A DNA stretch of 64,000 nt from Parabacteroides johnsonii DSM 18315. Its GTDB lineage: Bacteria > Bacteroidota > Bacteroidia > Bacteroidales > Tannerellaceae. Below are positions 51,114-60,649 of this stretch, piece after piece. The notes beneath the pieces are model-generated. The model had not been told where the DNA came from. It saw only the letters and a program-made list of their open reading frames with translations, and did not search any database. The first letter of the stretch is position 1. Every line of letters begins with the position of its first letter. The DNA lies in NCBI RefSeq assembly GCF_025151045.1, contig NZ_CP102285.1:2046001-2110000 (forward strand), read 5' to 3'. The position numbers were made by a program, and so were the translations under genes.

Positions 51114-51578
51114 TTATAACAACTGCTGCAGCATCCTCAACGCCCTTCTCGCCGCCAACCAGATATTCTCTTCACGCTCCGTCCCGAAATGATAACATTC
51201 GGATACAACTTTGTCTTTCAAGGCGGCAGCAATCCAGACGGTTCCGACAGGTTTTTCGGGTGAACCTCCACTGGGGCCAGCAATGCCGGAAGTGGCAACG
51301 GCACAGTCGCAACCTAACACGCGGATCGCTCCCAACGCCATCTGCTCGACAACCGGACGGCTGACTGCTCCGTATTGTGCCAAGCTCTCTTCCGAAACGC
51401 CTAAAACATGATGCTTCACTTCATTGCTGTAGGAAACGACTCCCCCGCAAAAGTAATCGGAACTGCCGGCCACACGTGTTATCAGATGTGCGATATATCC
51501 GCCGGTACAACTTTCAGCCGTCCCCATCGTCAGGTGACGGGCACGGAGACACTCGCCTATTTCTTTTTCTATAGCCAT
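51114..51578 (-). CDS. pncC: Nicotinamide-nucleotide amidase, CinA C-terminal type
   Basis: 154 residues, only the amidase domain without the CinA N-terminal domain. MGTAESCTGGYIAHLITRVAGSSDYFCGGVVSYSNEVKHHVLGV and the GIAGPSGGSPEKPVGTVWIA block are the family marks; the Ser in AESCTGG is the likely nucleophile. It deamidates NMN to NaMN in NAD recycling. The start at 51578 puts a 22-bp hairpin array (51617-51704) in its 5' leader if it is transcribed with tsaD. Confidence 0.9.
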   Translation of the reverse strand: MAIEKEIGECLRARHLTMGTAESCTGGYIAHLITRVAGSSDYFCGGVVSYSNEVKHHVLGVSEESLAQYGAVSRPVVEQMALGAIRVLGCDCAVATSGIAGPSGGSPEKPVGTVWIAAALKDKVVSECYHFGTEREENIWLAARRALRMLQQLL

Positions 51579-51616
51579 TCTTACCTTCTCTATTTTTCCT
51601 CACGTCATACAAACAG

Positions 51617-51704
51617 TTTCCTCGGCAGGAAACCTTTGTTCCATGCGCATGAAAATTTAGTTTCATAGGCATGAAACTTTTGCTCCATAGGCATGGAATA
51701 AAAT
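51617..51704. repeat. 22-bp hairpin array E (four units) between tsaD and pncC
   Basis: Units begin at 51617, 51639, 51661 and 51683. Each has its own small hairpin: GTTTCC/GGAAAC, ATGC/GCAT, TTTCAT/ATGAAA and TCCAT/ATGGA, with centres at 51624.5, 51646.5, 51668.5 and 51690.5. Loop AGGC is shared by the last two units. The arms differ between units while pairing is kept. Confidence 0.8.
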
Positions 51705-51709
51705 TTACA

Positions 51710-52738
51710 TTACTTCAACTTCGCCTCTACCCTTGCAAAGGGAGCGGCATCCATCGGACAGAACTCCTTGTCGAGATATTTATAATACCCCGTTATGGCA
51801 ACCATCGCTGCATTGTCCGTCGTAAAAGAGAACTTCGGGATATGCACCTTCCAACCAAAACGTTTCGCATGGTCGAGGAAAGCATCCCGAAGGCCGGAAT
51901 TGGCCGATACGCCACCGGCAACAGCCACCTCCTTAATGTTCAGATCTTTCGCTGCCCGACGCAATTTGTTCATCAGGATATCGATCACCGTCGCTTGCAA
52001 AGAGGCACAAAGGTCCTGCTTGTTTTTTTCGATAAAATCGGGATCTTCCTGTAGTTTGTCACGCAAGGTATAAAGGAAAGAGGTTTTCAATCCGCTGAAA
52101 CTATAGTCATAACCGGGGATATGCGGCTTACTGAATGTAAAAGCCTTCGGATTTCCTTCGTTAGCAAGGCGGTTCACGACGGGACCACCGGGGTAACCTA
52201 ACCCCATCACCTTTGCACATTTGTCAAACGCTTCACCGGCAGCATCGTCGATCGTCTGCCCGATCACTTCCATATCGTTGTAAGCATTCACCTTGATAAT
52301 CTGCGAATTTCCACCCGAAACCAACAGGCAAAGGAACGGGAACGAAGGAGCATGATCATCTTCCGGCGTCTCCTTGATAAAATGAGCCAGCACGTGTGCC
52401 TGCAAGTGGTTGATCTCGATCATCGGAATATCCAACGAGACAGCCAAGCCTTTGGCAAAGGAAGTCCCAACCAGCAATGATCCCATCAAACCCGGCCCAC
52501 GGGTGAAAGCAACGGCACTTAATTCGGATTTATCGATACCGGCACGCTTGATCGCTTCGGCAACCACTGGGATAATGTTCTGTTGATGTGCGCGGGAAGC
52601 CAGTTCGGGAACAACACCGCCATAGGCTTCGTGAACAGCCTGACTGGCAATTACATTCGACAGCATCACGCCGTCGCGTATTACAGAAGAGGAAGTATCG
52701 TCGCACGACGATTCGATTCCTAATATTGTCACACTCAT
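51710..52738 (-). CDS. tsaD: tRNA N6-adenosine threonylcarbamoyltransferase
   Basis: 342 residues. The ASKHA fold shows ILGIESSCDDTSSSVI at the start, the metal-binding INHLQAHVLAH (His pair, about 109-119), LLVSGGNSQI, and GGPVVNRLANEGNP. It transfers the threonylcarbamoyl group to A37 of ANN-decoding tRNAs. It ends 5 nt from the array that leads into pncC, and diverges from the TamB gene over a short gap. Confidence 0.95.
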   Translation of the reverse strand: MSVTILGIESSCDDTSSSVIRDGVMLSNVIASQAVHEAYGGVVPELASRAHQQNIIPVVAEAIKRAGIDKSELSAVAFTRGPGLMGSLLVGTSFAKGLAVSLDIPMIEINHLQAHVLAHFIKETPEDDHAPSFPFLCLLVSGGNSQIIKVNAYNDMEVIGQTIDDAAGEAFDKCAKVMGLGYPGGPVVNRLANEGNPKAFTFSKPHIPGYDYSFSGLKTSFLYTLRDKLQEDPDFIEKNKQDLCASLQATVIDILMNKLRRAAKDLNIKEVAVAGGVSANSGLRDAFLDHAKRFGWKVHIPKFSFTTDNAAMVAITGYYKYLDKEFCPMDAAPFARVEAKLK

Positions 52739-52797
52739 ATCTTCGTTTTAATTTTTGTGCAAATTAACGAAATCTATCGGGATATTGTTGTAGTTTT

Positions 52798-55700
52798 GTG
52801 CTTAAATATAGTAAAGATATCAAAGGACTTAAATACATAATCATCACCCTGCTCACCCTGTTCTGGATATTCTACGCAACTCCAGCCATCTTGTTGCGCA
52901 TTCCCTATGTGCAACAAAAAGTGGCAAATACGGCAACGACAGAATTATCCGAACGTTTAGGTGTGCCCGTACGGATCGGGAATGTAGACATCGAGTGGTT
53001 CAACCGCCTGGTGCTGGAAAATCTGTATCTCGAAGATAAAAGCGGAGCCGTACTGTTCGATGCCAACCATGTGTCGGCCGGTTTCGAAATCCTACCTTTG
53101 CTGAATGGAAAGATTGTGTTCTCGACAGTCCGCCTGTTCGGTTTCTCCGTCAACCTGAACAAGGAAACGCCGGCAGACAAGTTGAACCTGCAATTCGTTA
53201 TCGATGCTTTCGCCAGCAAAGATACGGTGAAAAAACAATCCAATATCGACCTGCGTTTCAACTCGATCCTGATACGCCGCGGTAATTTCCGTTACGATGT
53301 GAAGAATGCAGCCGTCACCCCCGGAAAGTTCAACGCCAAGCATATCGACATCCGCAATATGAGTGCTAAAATTTCGATGAAGGCATTCAACAAGGACAGC
53401 CTCAATGCCAACATCAAGAAGATGAGTTTCGACGAGGCTTCGGGCTTTTCGTTGAACAAATTGTCACTCAACATAGTGGCCAACAAGGACAGCGCGATCA
53501 TTAACAACTTTGAAATCAAGCTGCCTGACACGGACCTCAATATAGACCGCGCCCATATCCATACTAGGGAAGCTACCAGTGCATCCGATTGGCTGGACCG
53601 TTCGCCCATCGAACTAAATATCGCACCTTCGCAAATTTGCCTGAAAGACCTCTCCACCTTCGTCCCGGCATTCCGTAACTTCTCGGAAACTATCGAACTT
53701 TCGGCCGAGGCATCAGGCTACATAAACAATATCGACCTGAAACGGCTGACACTGAAATACAGCGACAAGATGCTTTTCGTCGGCAAGATGGAGATGAAAG
53801 GGATCACACATCCGGAAGACGCCTATATCTTCGGGCAAGTCAATAAGATGTATATCACGACCGAAGGAATTTCGGGCCTGGCTAACAACTTCAACCAGCG
53901 TCCGGTCAAACTGCCGGATGCGATCGTCAAATTAGGCACGATCAATTTTACTGGCGAAATATCCGGTTTCTTCGACAACCTGGTCGCTTTCGGCAAGTTC
54001 TCGTCGGCGATCGGTTCCGTCCAGACCGACCTGATATTCGGGAATGACAAGGAGAAGAATATCGCCGCCTACCTGAAAGGGCACCTTTCGACCTCCACCC
54101 TGCAACTGGACGAACTTTTTCCAGACGGCAATCCGTATGGAACAGCCAAATTAGCCGTTACACTGGACACGCACCGTCCTGTAGGAGGATCGTTTTCGGG
54201 TAATATCAAGGCTAATATAGATGAGTTCGAATACAAAGGCTATAAATACGAAAACATACTCCTATCAGGTAACTTCAAGAAAAACGGATTCAACGGAGTG
54301 CTGGACATCGACGATCCGAACGGCAAACTGTATGCTGAAGGGTTGTTCCTGCATGAAGGCAAGAATTCCATGTTCAACTTCACTTCACGTCTGGAACATT
54401 TCCGTCCGGACAGTCTCCATCTGACGAATAAATACGAAGCACCGGACATCTCCTGCTCGCTGAATGCTGATTTCACAGGCAACAACATCGACAATCTGGA
54501 AGGAAGCATTACGCTTGACAGCCTCTCTTTCAAAACCAAGCCGGACACCTTTTTCCTGAAAAAGCTCAAGGTGGAGGCTACAGGCCATTCGCTGAACCGC
54601 CATCTGACCATCACCTCCGACGTTCTGAATGGCGAAGTAACGGGGGCTTACTCCTTCACAACAATCGTTCCCAGCCTTATGCAGACATTAAAAGGGTATG
54701 TTCCAGCTCTGATCAACGTCACGCAAAAGAAACAGAAAGTGATGGAAAACAACTTTTCTCTCTTGCTGACGATCGAAAACACAGAAGTCATATCCAACAC
54801 TCTGAAACTCCCTTTTACGATGCTGAACCAGGGACGTATCACAGGGCATTATAACAACCAGTACAACCGCTTCCGTTTCGAGGCCTACCTACCTAAATTC
54901 AACATCGGTAAGTCTATGTTCGAATCCGGCTATCTGACCTGTGACAATCCCGAAGACAAGGTAAACTTGAAACTCAAGGCAACCAATTACAATGCCAAAG
55001 GATTACGCAACTACATGGATCTGAAAGTAGATGCAAAAGACAACCAGATAAAGACGCAGATCAGCTGGGCAAACAACAAAGAACGACTATTTAAAGCAGA
55101 CCTTTCCGCCTCCACGCTCTTCATCGAGGAAGAACAGGAAAAAGGGCCAACCAAACTACGCACAGAAATCTCGCTGAACGAAAGTCCGCTGATCCTGAAC
55201 GATTCCACCTGGCACATCGCCCCGTCCACCATCACCATTGCAGACGGCAAGATCGGGATACAAGACTTTTCCGTCTCCAACGGCACCGAATATCTCCACA
55301 TGGAAGGAACGGTTTCGAAAGATCCGGCCGACACACTGTTGCTGGACCTGAAACAAGTCGAACTGAGCTACATCTTCGACATCCTGAACATCCCGGTGCT
55401 CCAGTTTGCCGGAAAGGCTACCGGAACCTTCAACATCACCGACCTCTACGGCAGCCGGATGCTGAACACCGACCTCGAAGTACAAGACTTTTCGTTCAAC
55501 CAAGTACCCTTAGGACGCCTCAACCTTTTCAGCGAATGGGATGACCAGCAAAAGGGCATTCTGATGCTAGGCAGCATCTACAAGAACGATACGACCTGGA
55601 CCGATGTCAGTGGCTATATCTATCCGGTCGGCAAAAACGCAGGCCTTTCCCTCTTCTTCGGGGCGAATGACCTGGACGTCGCTTTCCTGCGGCCTTTCGT

Positions 55701-57330
55701 CGAGAATATCGCCAAGAACATGAAAGGACGAGGATTCGGCAATGTCCACCTGCATGGTCCATTCAAGGAGCTGAATGTAGAGGGAGATGCCTTTGTTCTC
55801 GATGGTGGCCTGGGTATCGAATATCTGAACACCTACTACACGTTTTCCGACTCCATCCACCTGACTCCGGGAGCCATCATCGGACGCAACGTAACAGTGC
55901 ATGACAAGTTCGGCAACTCGGCAAAAGTAAACCTGACCGTCAATCACAAACATTTCAAGGATGTCAGCTTCGATGTAGGAGTCCAAACAAACAATATGTT
56001 GGTATTCGATGCACCTCAAAAGCAAAATCCGCTGATCTTCGGAACCGTCTTCGGAACCGGAACAGCCTCCATAAAAGGGAATGGACAATTGATCAACTTC
56101 GACATCAATATGCGAAGTGATCCCAAAACATCCGTCAAACTCGACTTCATGAACAACTCTTCTGCGGCAGAATATGATTTCATCACCTTCGTGAATAAAA
56201 AGGAATTACGGGAAATGGCACTTACACAACCGGTCGATTCCATTAAACCTCTTATTTTCAAAAACGAAGATGAAGGGGCGGAATTGCGCATGAACTTCCT
56301 TCTCGACATCACACCAGATGCCGACATCGAACTGATCATGGATCCGGTCGCAGGAGATAAAATAACTGGGAACTGTAACGGAAGCCTTCAGATACAATAC
56401 GGGACGAAAACCGACTTGCGTATGTATGGAAACATCGGGATCGTGCAAGGAAACTATAATTTCAGCCTGCAACAACTCATCCATAAAAACTTTAAGATAC
56501 GGGATGGCAGTATTATCAACTTTCGGGGAGATCCTTTCGAGGCAACGATGAATGTAAATGCCATCTATAACGTGACAGCCAACATACAGGATTTGGACCC
56601 CAGTCTGACGTACGAAAGTTCCCGACGCAATACGCCGGTCAACTGCGTATTGAAATTAGACGGTGTGCTGCGGAACCCAACTATTTCGTTCGACCTCGAA
56701 CTGCCGAGCTCCAACGAAGAACTCCAACGGCAGGTCAAAAGTTTGGTCGATACAGAAGACATGATGACCCGGCAAATCATCTATCTGCTGGTTCTGAACA
56801 AATTCTATACACCGGAATACAATGCACAATATAAATCGAACGATTTCAGCGCAGTGGCCTCATCCGCCCTTTCCTCCCAGATATCCAGTATCATGAACAG
56901 CTTCACCGACAAAGTGCAACTCGGTACAAATATCCGAACCAGCCAGGACGGTATCGAAGATACAGAAGTAGAAATGCTGCTGTCCAGCCAATTGCTGAAC
57001 AATCGCCTCATATTCAACGGAAACTTCGGATATAAGAACAGCATCGTAAACAACCAGAAGAATGCTTTCATCGGTGAGTTCGACCTCGAATATCTGCTGA
57101 CACCCAGCGGTGATATCCGCCTAAAAGCCTACAACCATGCCAACGATATGTACATGATCCTTAAACAAGCCCTGACAACACAGGGAGTAGGCATCATGTA
57201 CAAGAAAGACTTTACCCGCTTCTCCGACATTTTCCGTCGCCGGAAAAAATACCCTTTAATTCCTCTACGCCCGGCCACACCGGACAGCACGCGGCAAATA
57301 CCGACAGCAACAGAACAGACAAAAAAGTAA
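52798..57330 (+). CDS. TamB/DUF490 family envelope protein
   Basis: 1510 residues. An N-terminal membrane helix (about 12-34, YIIITLLTLFWIFYATPAILL) is followed by a long beta-rich body of repeating strands, an AsmA-like entry (RLGVPVRIGNVDIEWFN), and the C-terminal TamB domain (about 1080-1440). Such proteins form a hydrophobic groove spanning the periplasm and help outer-membrane lipid or protein traffic. No ATG lies before the membrane helix, so GTG at 52798 is the only sensible start; oddly it overlaps a TAGTTTTG box that looks like a -7 element. If that box were used the message would lack this codon, so either the box is not used or translation begins at a rare codon. Confidence 0.87.
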   Translation: MLKYSKDIKGLKYIIITLLTLFWIFYATPAILLRIPYVQQKVANTATTELSERLGVPVRIGNVDIEWFNRLVLENLYLEDKSGAVLFDANHVSAGFEILPLLNGKIVFSTVRLFGFSVNLNKETPADKLNLQFVIDAFASKDTVKKQSNIDLRFNSILIRRGNFRYDVKNAAVTPGKFNAKHIDIRNMSAKISMKAFNKDSLNANIKKMSFDEASGFSLNKLSLNIVANKDSAIINNFEIKLPDTDLNIDRAHIHTREATSASDWLDRSPIELNIAPSQICLKDLSTFVPAFRNFSETIELSAEASGYINNIDLKRLTLKYSDKMLFVGKMEMKGITHPEDAYIFGQVNKMYITTEGISGLANNFNQRPVKLPDAIVKLGTINFTGEISGFFDNLVAFGKFSSAIGSVQTDLIFGNDKEKNIAAYLKGHLSTSTLQLDELFPDGNPYGTAKLAVTLDTHRPVGGSFSGNIKANIDEFEYKGYKYENILLSGNFKKNGFNGVLDIDDPNGKLYAEGLFLHEGKNSMFNFTSRLEHFRPDSLHLTNKYEAPDISCSLNADFTGNNIDNLEGSITLDSLSFKTKPDTFFLKKLKVEATGHSLNRHLTITSDVLNGEVTGAYSFTTIVPSLMQTLKGYVPALINVTQKKQKVMENNFSLLLTIENTEVISNTLKLPFTMLNQGRITGHYNNQYNRFRFEAYLPKFNIGKSMFESGYLTCDNPEDKVNLKLKATNYNAKGLRNYMDLKVDAKDNQIKTQISWANNKERLFKADLSASTLFIEEEQEKGPTKLRTEISLNESPLILNDSTWHIAPSTITIADGKIGIQDFSVSNGTEYLHMEGTVSKDPADTLLLDLKQVELSYIFDILNIPVLQFAGKATGTFNITDLYGSRMLNTDLEVQDFSFNQVPLGRLNLFSEWDDQQKGILMLGSIYKNDTTWTDVSGYIYPVGKNAGLSLFFGANDLDVAFLRPFVENIAKNMKGRGFGNVHLHGPFKELNVEGDAFVLDGGLGIEYLNTYYTFSDSIHLTPGAIIGRNVTVHDKFGNSAKVNLTVNHKHFKDVSFDVGVQTNNMLVFDAPQKQNPLIFGTVFGTGTASIKGNGQLINFDINMRSDPKTSVKLDFMNNSSAAEYDFITFVNKKELREMALTQPVDSIKPLIFKNEDEGAELRMNFLLDITPDADIELIMDPVAGDKITGNCNGSLQIQYGTKTDLRMYGNIGIVQGNYNFSLQQLIHKNFKIRDGSIINFRGDPFEATMNVNAIYNVTANIQDLDPSLTYESSRRNTPVNCVLKLDGVLRNPTISFDLELPSSNEELQRQVKSLVDTEDMMTRQIIYLLVLNKFYTPEYNAQYKSNDFSAVASSALSSQISSIMNSFTDKVQLGTNIRTSQDGIEDTEVEMLLSSQLLNNRLIFNGNFGYKNSIVNNQKNAFIGEFDLEYLLTPSGDIRLKAYNHANDMYMILKQALTTQGVGIMYKKDFTRFSDIFRRRKKYPLIPLRPATPDSTRQIPTATEQTKK

Positions 57331-57379
57331 TCCCGATTTCTATAATATAAAAGCAGAAGTCATATTGCTATAAAAAAAC

Positions 57380-57505
57380 GACCGTCTTCATCGTCGTAAT
57401 GACCGTCCTCATCGCGATGAAGTCAATGTTCATAGGAAACGAACATTGACTTCATGGAAATAAAGTCGGTCGTCACAGTGATGAAGACGGTCGTCTTTTT
57501 GCCCC
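57380..57505. repeat. 21-bp hairpin array D (six units) between TamB and the AspT-type gene
   Basis: Units begin at 57380, 57401, 57422, 57443, 57464 and 57485. GACCGTC opens the first two; GGTCGTC closes the last two. Unit hairpins include TCAT/ATGA, TCATC/GATGA, GTTC/GAAC and ACTT/AAGT. A strong central stem pairs ATGAAGTCAATGTTC with GAACATTGACTTCAT (15 bp, 9-nt loop), and the outer arms CGACCGTCTTCAT and ATGAAGACGGTCG also pair. Words are shared with array B. Confidence 0.78.
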
Positions 57506-57529
57506 TCTTCTACGACAATAATTATACAG

Positions 57530-59206
57530 TTATGCGAAGAACAGAATCAACAGCTGCGCTGTCAATACCCGAAGGAACATAGTCAACGGATAGACAGTTG
57601 CATACCCTACCGATGGAGCGTCGTTTCCGGCTGTCGCATTCGAATAAGCCAATGCAGGCGGGTCGGTCGTACTACCGGCAATAAGCCCCATAAGCGTAAA
57701 GTAATTGACTTTGCAGAAATAACGGCCAATACAACCGATGATCATCAACGGCACAAACGTAATAATGAAACCGTAGCCGATCCAGGCAAAACCGCCATTA
57801 TTCACAATCGTATCGACAAAACCATCACCTGCACTGATACCTACGCAAGCAAGGAAAAGTGTAATACCGATCTCACGTAACATCAAGTTCGCACTCTGTG
57901 TCGTGTAAGTAATCAATTTATAATGGTAACCGAAGCGGCTGATCAAAATAGCCACAACCAACGGACCGCCCGCCAGACCTAACTTGACCGGCTGCGGAAT
58001 ACCAGGGAAGGTAATTGGAATACTACCCAGCACGATACCTAACGCAATACCGACAAAGATCGTGATCAAATTCGGTTCGTTCAGGCGCTTCATCGAATTA
58101 CCCAAAACCTTTTCCACATTGGAAACCGCTGTTTCGGTACCGACTACATTCACACGGTCGCCAACCTGCAACGTCAATTCCGGTTTGGCAACCAGATCGA
58201 CACCGGCACGATTGATACGGGTGATATTGATACCATATAATTTACGCAGTTTCAATTGGCCTAGACGCTTACCGTTCAGTTCCGGTTTCGTAATCAGGAT
58301 ACGGCGGTTGATAAACTGGCTCTCCATACGGATCCACTGTTTACGTTCCATATCGATCTCTTCTCCGACAAAAGTCTTGATCGTCTCGGCATCCGCCTCG
58401 GTCGTGATGACAAAAACCTTGTCGTTTTCCCTTAAAATGGTATTGGCGGAAGCAATTTCGATCTGCTTGTTGCTGTCACGCCAGACACGGGAAATAACAA
58501 AATCACGATGTTCCAGCAGGTTCGACAATTCTGCGATCGTCTTGTCGAAGATAGCCGGATTCTTCACGAGCAACGAGATCGGCTTGGCGCCATTGATATG
58601 CGAAGAATCCTCACTGTTCAACTGCTCGTTCTCCTTATCGAAACTTACACGAAAAATATACTTAATCAGGATAATAGACAGGATAATACCGATCACACCC
58701 AACGGATAAGCGACAGCATATCCCAAAGCAATCGTATTGTCAGACACTCCGTGCATATCGGAAAATGCCTGCTGGGCAGCACCCAATCCAGGTGTATTCG
58801 TTACCGCCCCCGACAAGATACCAACCATCGTAGGCATCGGGATACCAGTCACATAGTGCAGAATGACAGCCGTCAAGACTCCTAAAAACACAATACCGCA
58901 CGCCAGCATATTCAGCGTAACTCCTCCCTGCTTGAAAGAAGAGAAGAAACCCGGCCCGACCTGCATACCTACAGAGTAGACAAAAAGTATCAATCCGAAC
59001 TCTTTAAAAAAGTGAATCACATTGTGGTTGATCGTAAAACCGAAATGCCCTAAAATGATCCCCACAAACAACACAAGAGTAATTCCCAAAGATACGCCGA
59101 AGACTTTGATCTTACCTAATTGTATGCCCGCAGCGATCACAAAGGAAAGCAGAAGTATGGAGTGGCCGATGCCCTCGCCCCATAACAAATCATTAATCCA
59201 ATTCAT
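57530..59206 (-). CDS. AspT/YidE-type putative transporter with RCK_C domains
   Basis: 558 residues. Two membrane halves (about 1-185 and 385-558) with the repeated motifs [13 protein letters not shown] and [15 protein letters not shown] flank two TrkA-C/RCK_C domains (about 205-290 and 295-370). This is the aspartate:alanine exchanger superfamily; the substrate in Bacteroidetes members is not known. The good promoter at 59250-59280 drives it alone. It faces TamB tail to tail with array D between. Confidence 0.88.
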   Translation of the reverse strand: MNWINDLLWGEGIGHSILLLSFVIAAGIQLGKIKVFGVSLGITLVLFVGIILGHFGFTINHNVIHFFKEFGLILFVYSVGMQVGPGFFSSFKQGGVTLNMLACGIVFLGVLTAVILHYVTGIPMPTMVGILSGAVTNTPGLGAAQQAFSDMHGVSDNTIALGYAVAYPLGVIGIILSIILIKYIFRVSFDKENEQLNSEDSSHINGAKPISLLVKNPAIFDKTIAELSNLLEHRDFVISRVWRDSNKQIEIASANTILRENDKVFVITTEADAETIKTFVGEEIDMERKQWIRMESQFINRRILITKPELNGKRLGQLKLRKLYGINITRINRAGVDLVAKPELTLQVGDRVNVVGTETAVSNVEKVLGNSMKRLNEPNLITIFVGIALGIVLGSIPITFPGIPQPVKLGLAGGPLVVAILISRFGYHYKLITYTTQSANLMLREIGITLFLACVGISAGDGFVDTIVNNGGFAWIGYGFIITFVPLMIIGCIGRYFCKVNYFTLMGLIAGSTTDPPALAYSNATAGNDAPSVGYATVYPLTMFLRVLTAQLLILFFA

Positions 59207-59249
59207 AATAATACGTGTAGTTATAATCTTAAATTTGCCTTAAAGGCTG

Positions 59250-59280
59250 CAAAGGTAGCCATTTACTTTGTGTTTAACAA
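59250..59280 (-). promoter_or_regulatory. Promoter of the AspT-type gene
   Basis: On the minus strand TTG (59278-59280), 20 nt, TACCTTTG (59250-59257). It overlaps the divergent promoter at 59267-59297. Confidence 0.65.
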
Positions 59281-59297
59281 CATATATACTATCTTTA
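59267..59297 (+). promoter_or_regulatory. Promoter of the cyclophilin gene
   Basis: TTTG (59267-59270), 19 nt, TATCTTTA (59290-59297, one mismatch), 20 nt before the start codon. Confidence 0.6.
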
Positions 59298-59317
59298 CCC
59301 ACCAAATATTTTAAAAG

Positions 59318-60166
59318 ATGAAAAAGAGCTATTATATCTTATTAGGCTTGCTGACCTACCTCTCTCCTATCTTCGGACAGAGCGATGCGGACACCGTAAC
59401 CTCCGCATCAGAACAGACTCCAGCAAAAATAGTCACCATCAACACAAGTGCTGGAATCCTGAAAGCGAAACTGTATGACGATGTTCCCAACCACGTCCGT
59501 ACCTTTATCGAACGCGCCAAACGAGGCGAATACGACGGAACGCTATTCACTCGCGTACTCCCGGAATTTATGATACAGGGCGGCGCTCCCGATTCACGCA
59601 ATGCTCCCGCTGGTGCTCGTTGCGGTTTCGGAGACCGAAATTCGGAGATCATGCCGGAGATGCGGCCTCACCATTTCAACAAACGGGGTGCGTTGGCTGC
59701 TCCCCGCCAGAACGACGACATCAACCCGCAAAAGAAATCGGATATGTCGCAATTCTATATCGTACAAGGAAAAGTCTACACTAATGGTGAACTGGACACG
59801 CTGGAAATGATCGCTAACCAGGATATCAAGGAGAAGGCCATGCAGAAGTTCTTCTATCCCGTCCGCGCCGAACTGCGCATGCAGAAAGCCAGCAATAAAC
59901 GCGAATACCAGAAACGTCTGCGCAAGATCAACGCCCAAGTAGATTCAATGGTACGTGCCACACCCGGGCACCTGCTGTTCACCAAAGAGCAACGGAAGGC
60001 CTACACCACTGAAGGAGGTTGCCACCATCTGGACGGCAACTATACCGTATATGGCGAACTCATTGAAGGATTCGACGTGCTCGATGCCATCGCCGGACAA
60101 CCTCGCGACGAATATGACCGCCCTAAGAAGGATGTACGCATTATTCAATTGACAATCGAGAATTGA
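59318..60166 (+). CDS. Exported cyclophilin-type peptidyl-prolyl isomerase with helical insertion
   Basis: 282 residues with a signal peptide (about 1-20). The cyclophilin core is split: residues 38-150 (VTINTSAGILKAKLYDDVPNHVRTFIERAKRGEYDGTLFTRVLPEFMIQGG and SQFYIVQGK) and residues 228-282 (GCHHLDGNYTVYGELIEGFDVLDAIAG). Between them lies a charged helical insert of about 75 residues (about 153-228). The active-site Arg (FTRVL) and Gln (MIQGG) are present. It assists folding in the periplasm. This insert is common in Bacteroidetes cyclophilins, though its role is unclear. Confidence 0.9.
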   Translation: MKKSYYILLGLLTYLSPIFGQSDADTVTSASEQTPAKIVTINTSAGILKAKLYDDVPNHVRTFIERAKRGEYDGTLFTRVLPEFMIQGGAPDSRNAPAGARCGFGDRNSEIMPEMRPHHFNKRGALAAPRQNDDINPQKKSDMSQFYIVQGKVYTNGELDTLEMIANQDIKEKAMQKFFYPVRAELRMQKASNKREYQKRLRKINAQVDSMVRATPGHLLFTKEQRKAYTTEGGCHHLDGNYTVYGELIEGFDVLDAIAGQPRDEYDRPKKDVRIIQLTIEN

Positions 60167-60190
60167 CCATTTTAAAAGCTGATATTTCTT

Positions 60191-60580
60191 ATGCTTAAGA
60201 GAGATTTTATCCTGGTACAGATCGAGGAGCTTACCAAAGTGGTTCTTCAGATCATTATGAACCGCAACACAAATGCGGCCCGCCATACACCGGAGTTGAT
60301 CCAAACCGTATACAGTTCCCTCAAACTGGACCGTCCCACCCTTATGACGGTCCAGCCCGAAGAACTTATCCGCCAGCTCGACAGTGACGATAACGGCGGA
60401 ATCCCCCGTCTTGAGATAGCCGTCAAGACCTTGATCGAAGAAAGTTATCTCTACCCCGACGAGGAACAGGCAATGTTGCAAAAGGCCAAGACACTCTTGG
60501 AATATATCCAAACACATGACAACACATTCTCTTTGGAACGCGTGAATATGCTGGACGAATTGGAACGGCGCATTCTTTGA
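60191..60580 (+). CDS. Small helical protein of unknown function
   Basis: 129 residues, predicted mostly alpha-helical, no signal peptide or membrane segment. MLKRDFILVQIEELTKVVLQIIMNR opens it and the end (LLEYIQTHDNTFSLERVNMLDELERRIL) looks tetratricopeptide-like. The opening resembles DUF6483-type proteins of Firmicutes, but I am not certain. It lies 24 nt after the cyclophilin gene and 69 nt before marR, whose own -7 box suggests a separate unit. Confidence 0.7.
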   Translation: MLKRDFILVQIEELTKVVLQIIMNRNTNAARHTPELIQTVYSSLKLDRPTLMTVQPEELIRQLDSDDNGGIPRLEIAVKTLIEESYLYPDEEQAMLQKAKTLLEYIQTHDNTFSLERVNMLDELERRIL

Positions 60581-60621
60581 CCGACAGTCAAACATCTAAC
60601 CGATATCTCAAGGATATTCCT

Positions 60622-60629
60622 TATTTTTG
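60622..60629 (+). promoter_or_regulatory. -7 box of the MarR gene
   Basis: TATTTTTG, 20 nt before the start codon. The -33 region is not clear. Confidence 0.5.
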
Positions 60630-60649
60630 TGCCGTAAAAGTAAACAGCA

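Noticed and set aside
51617-51704. CRISPR array
   Set aside because: Units abut with no unique spacers, are only 22 bp, and no cas genes lie in the window.
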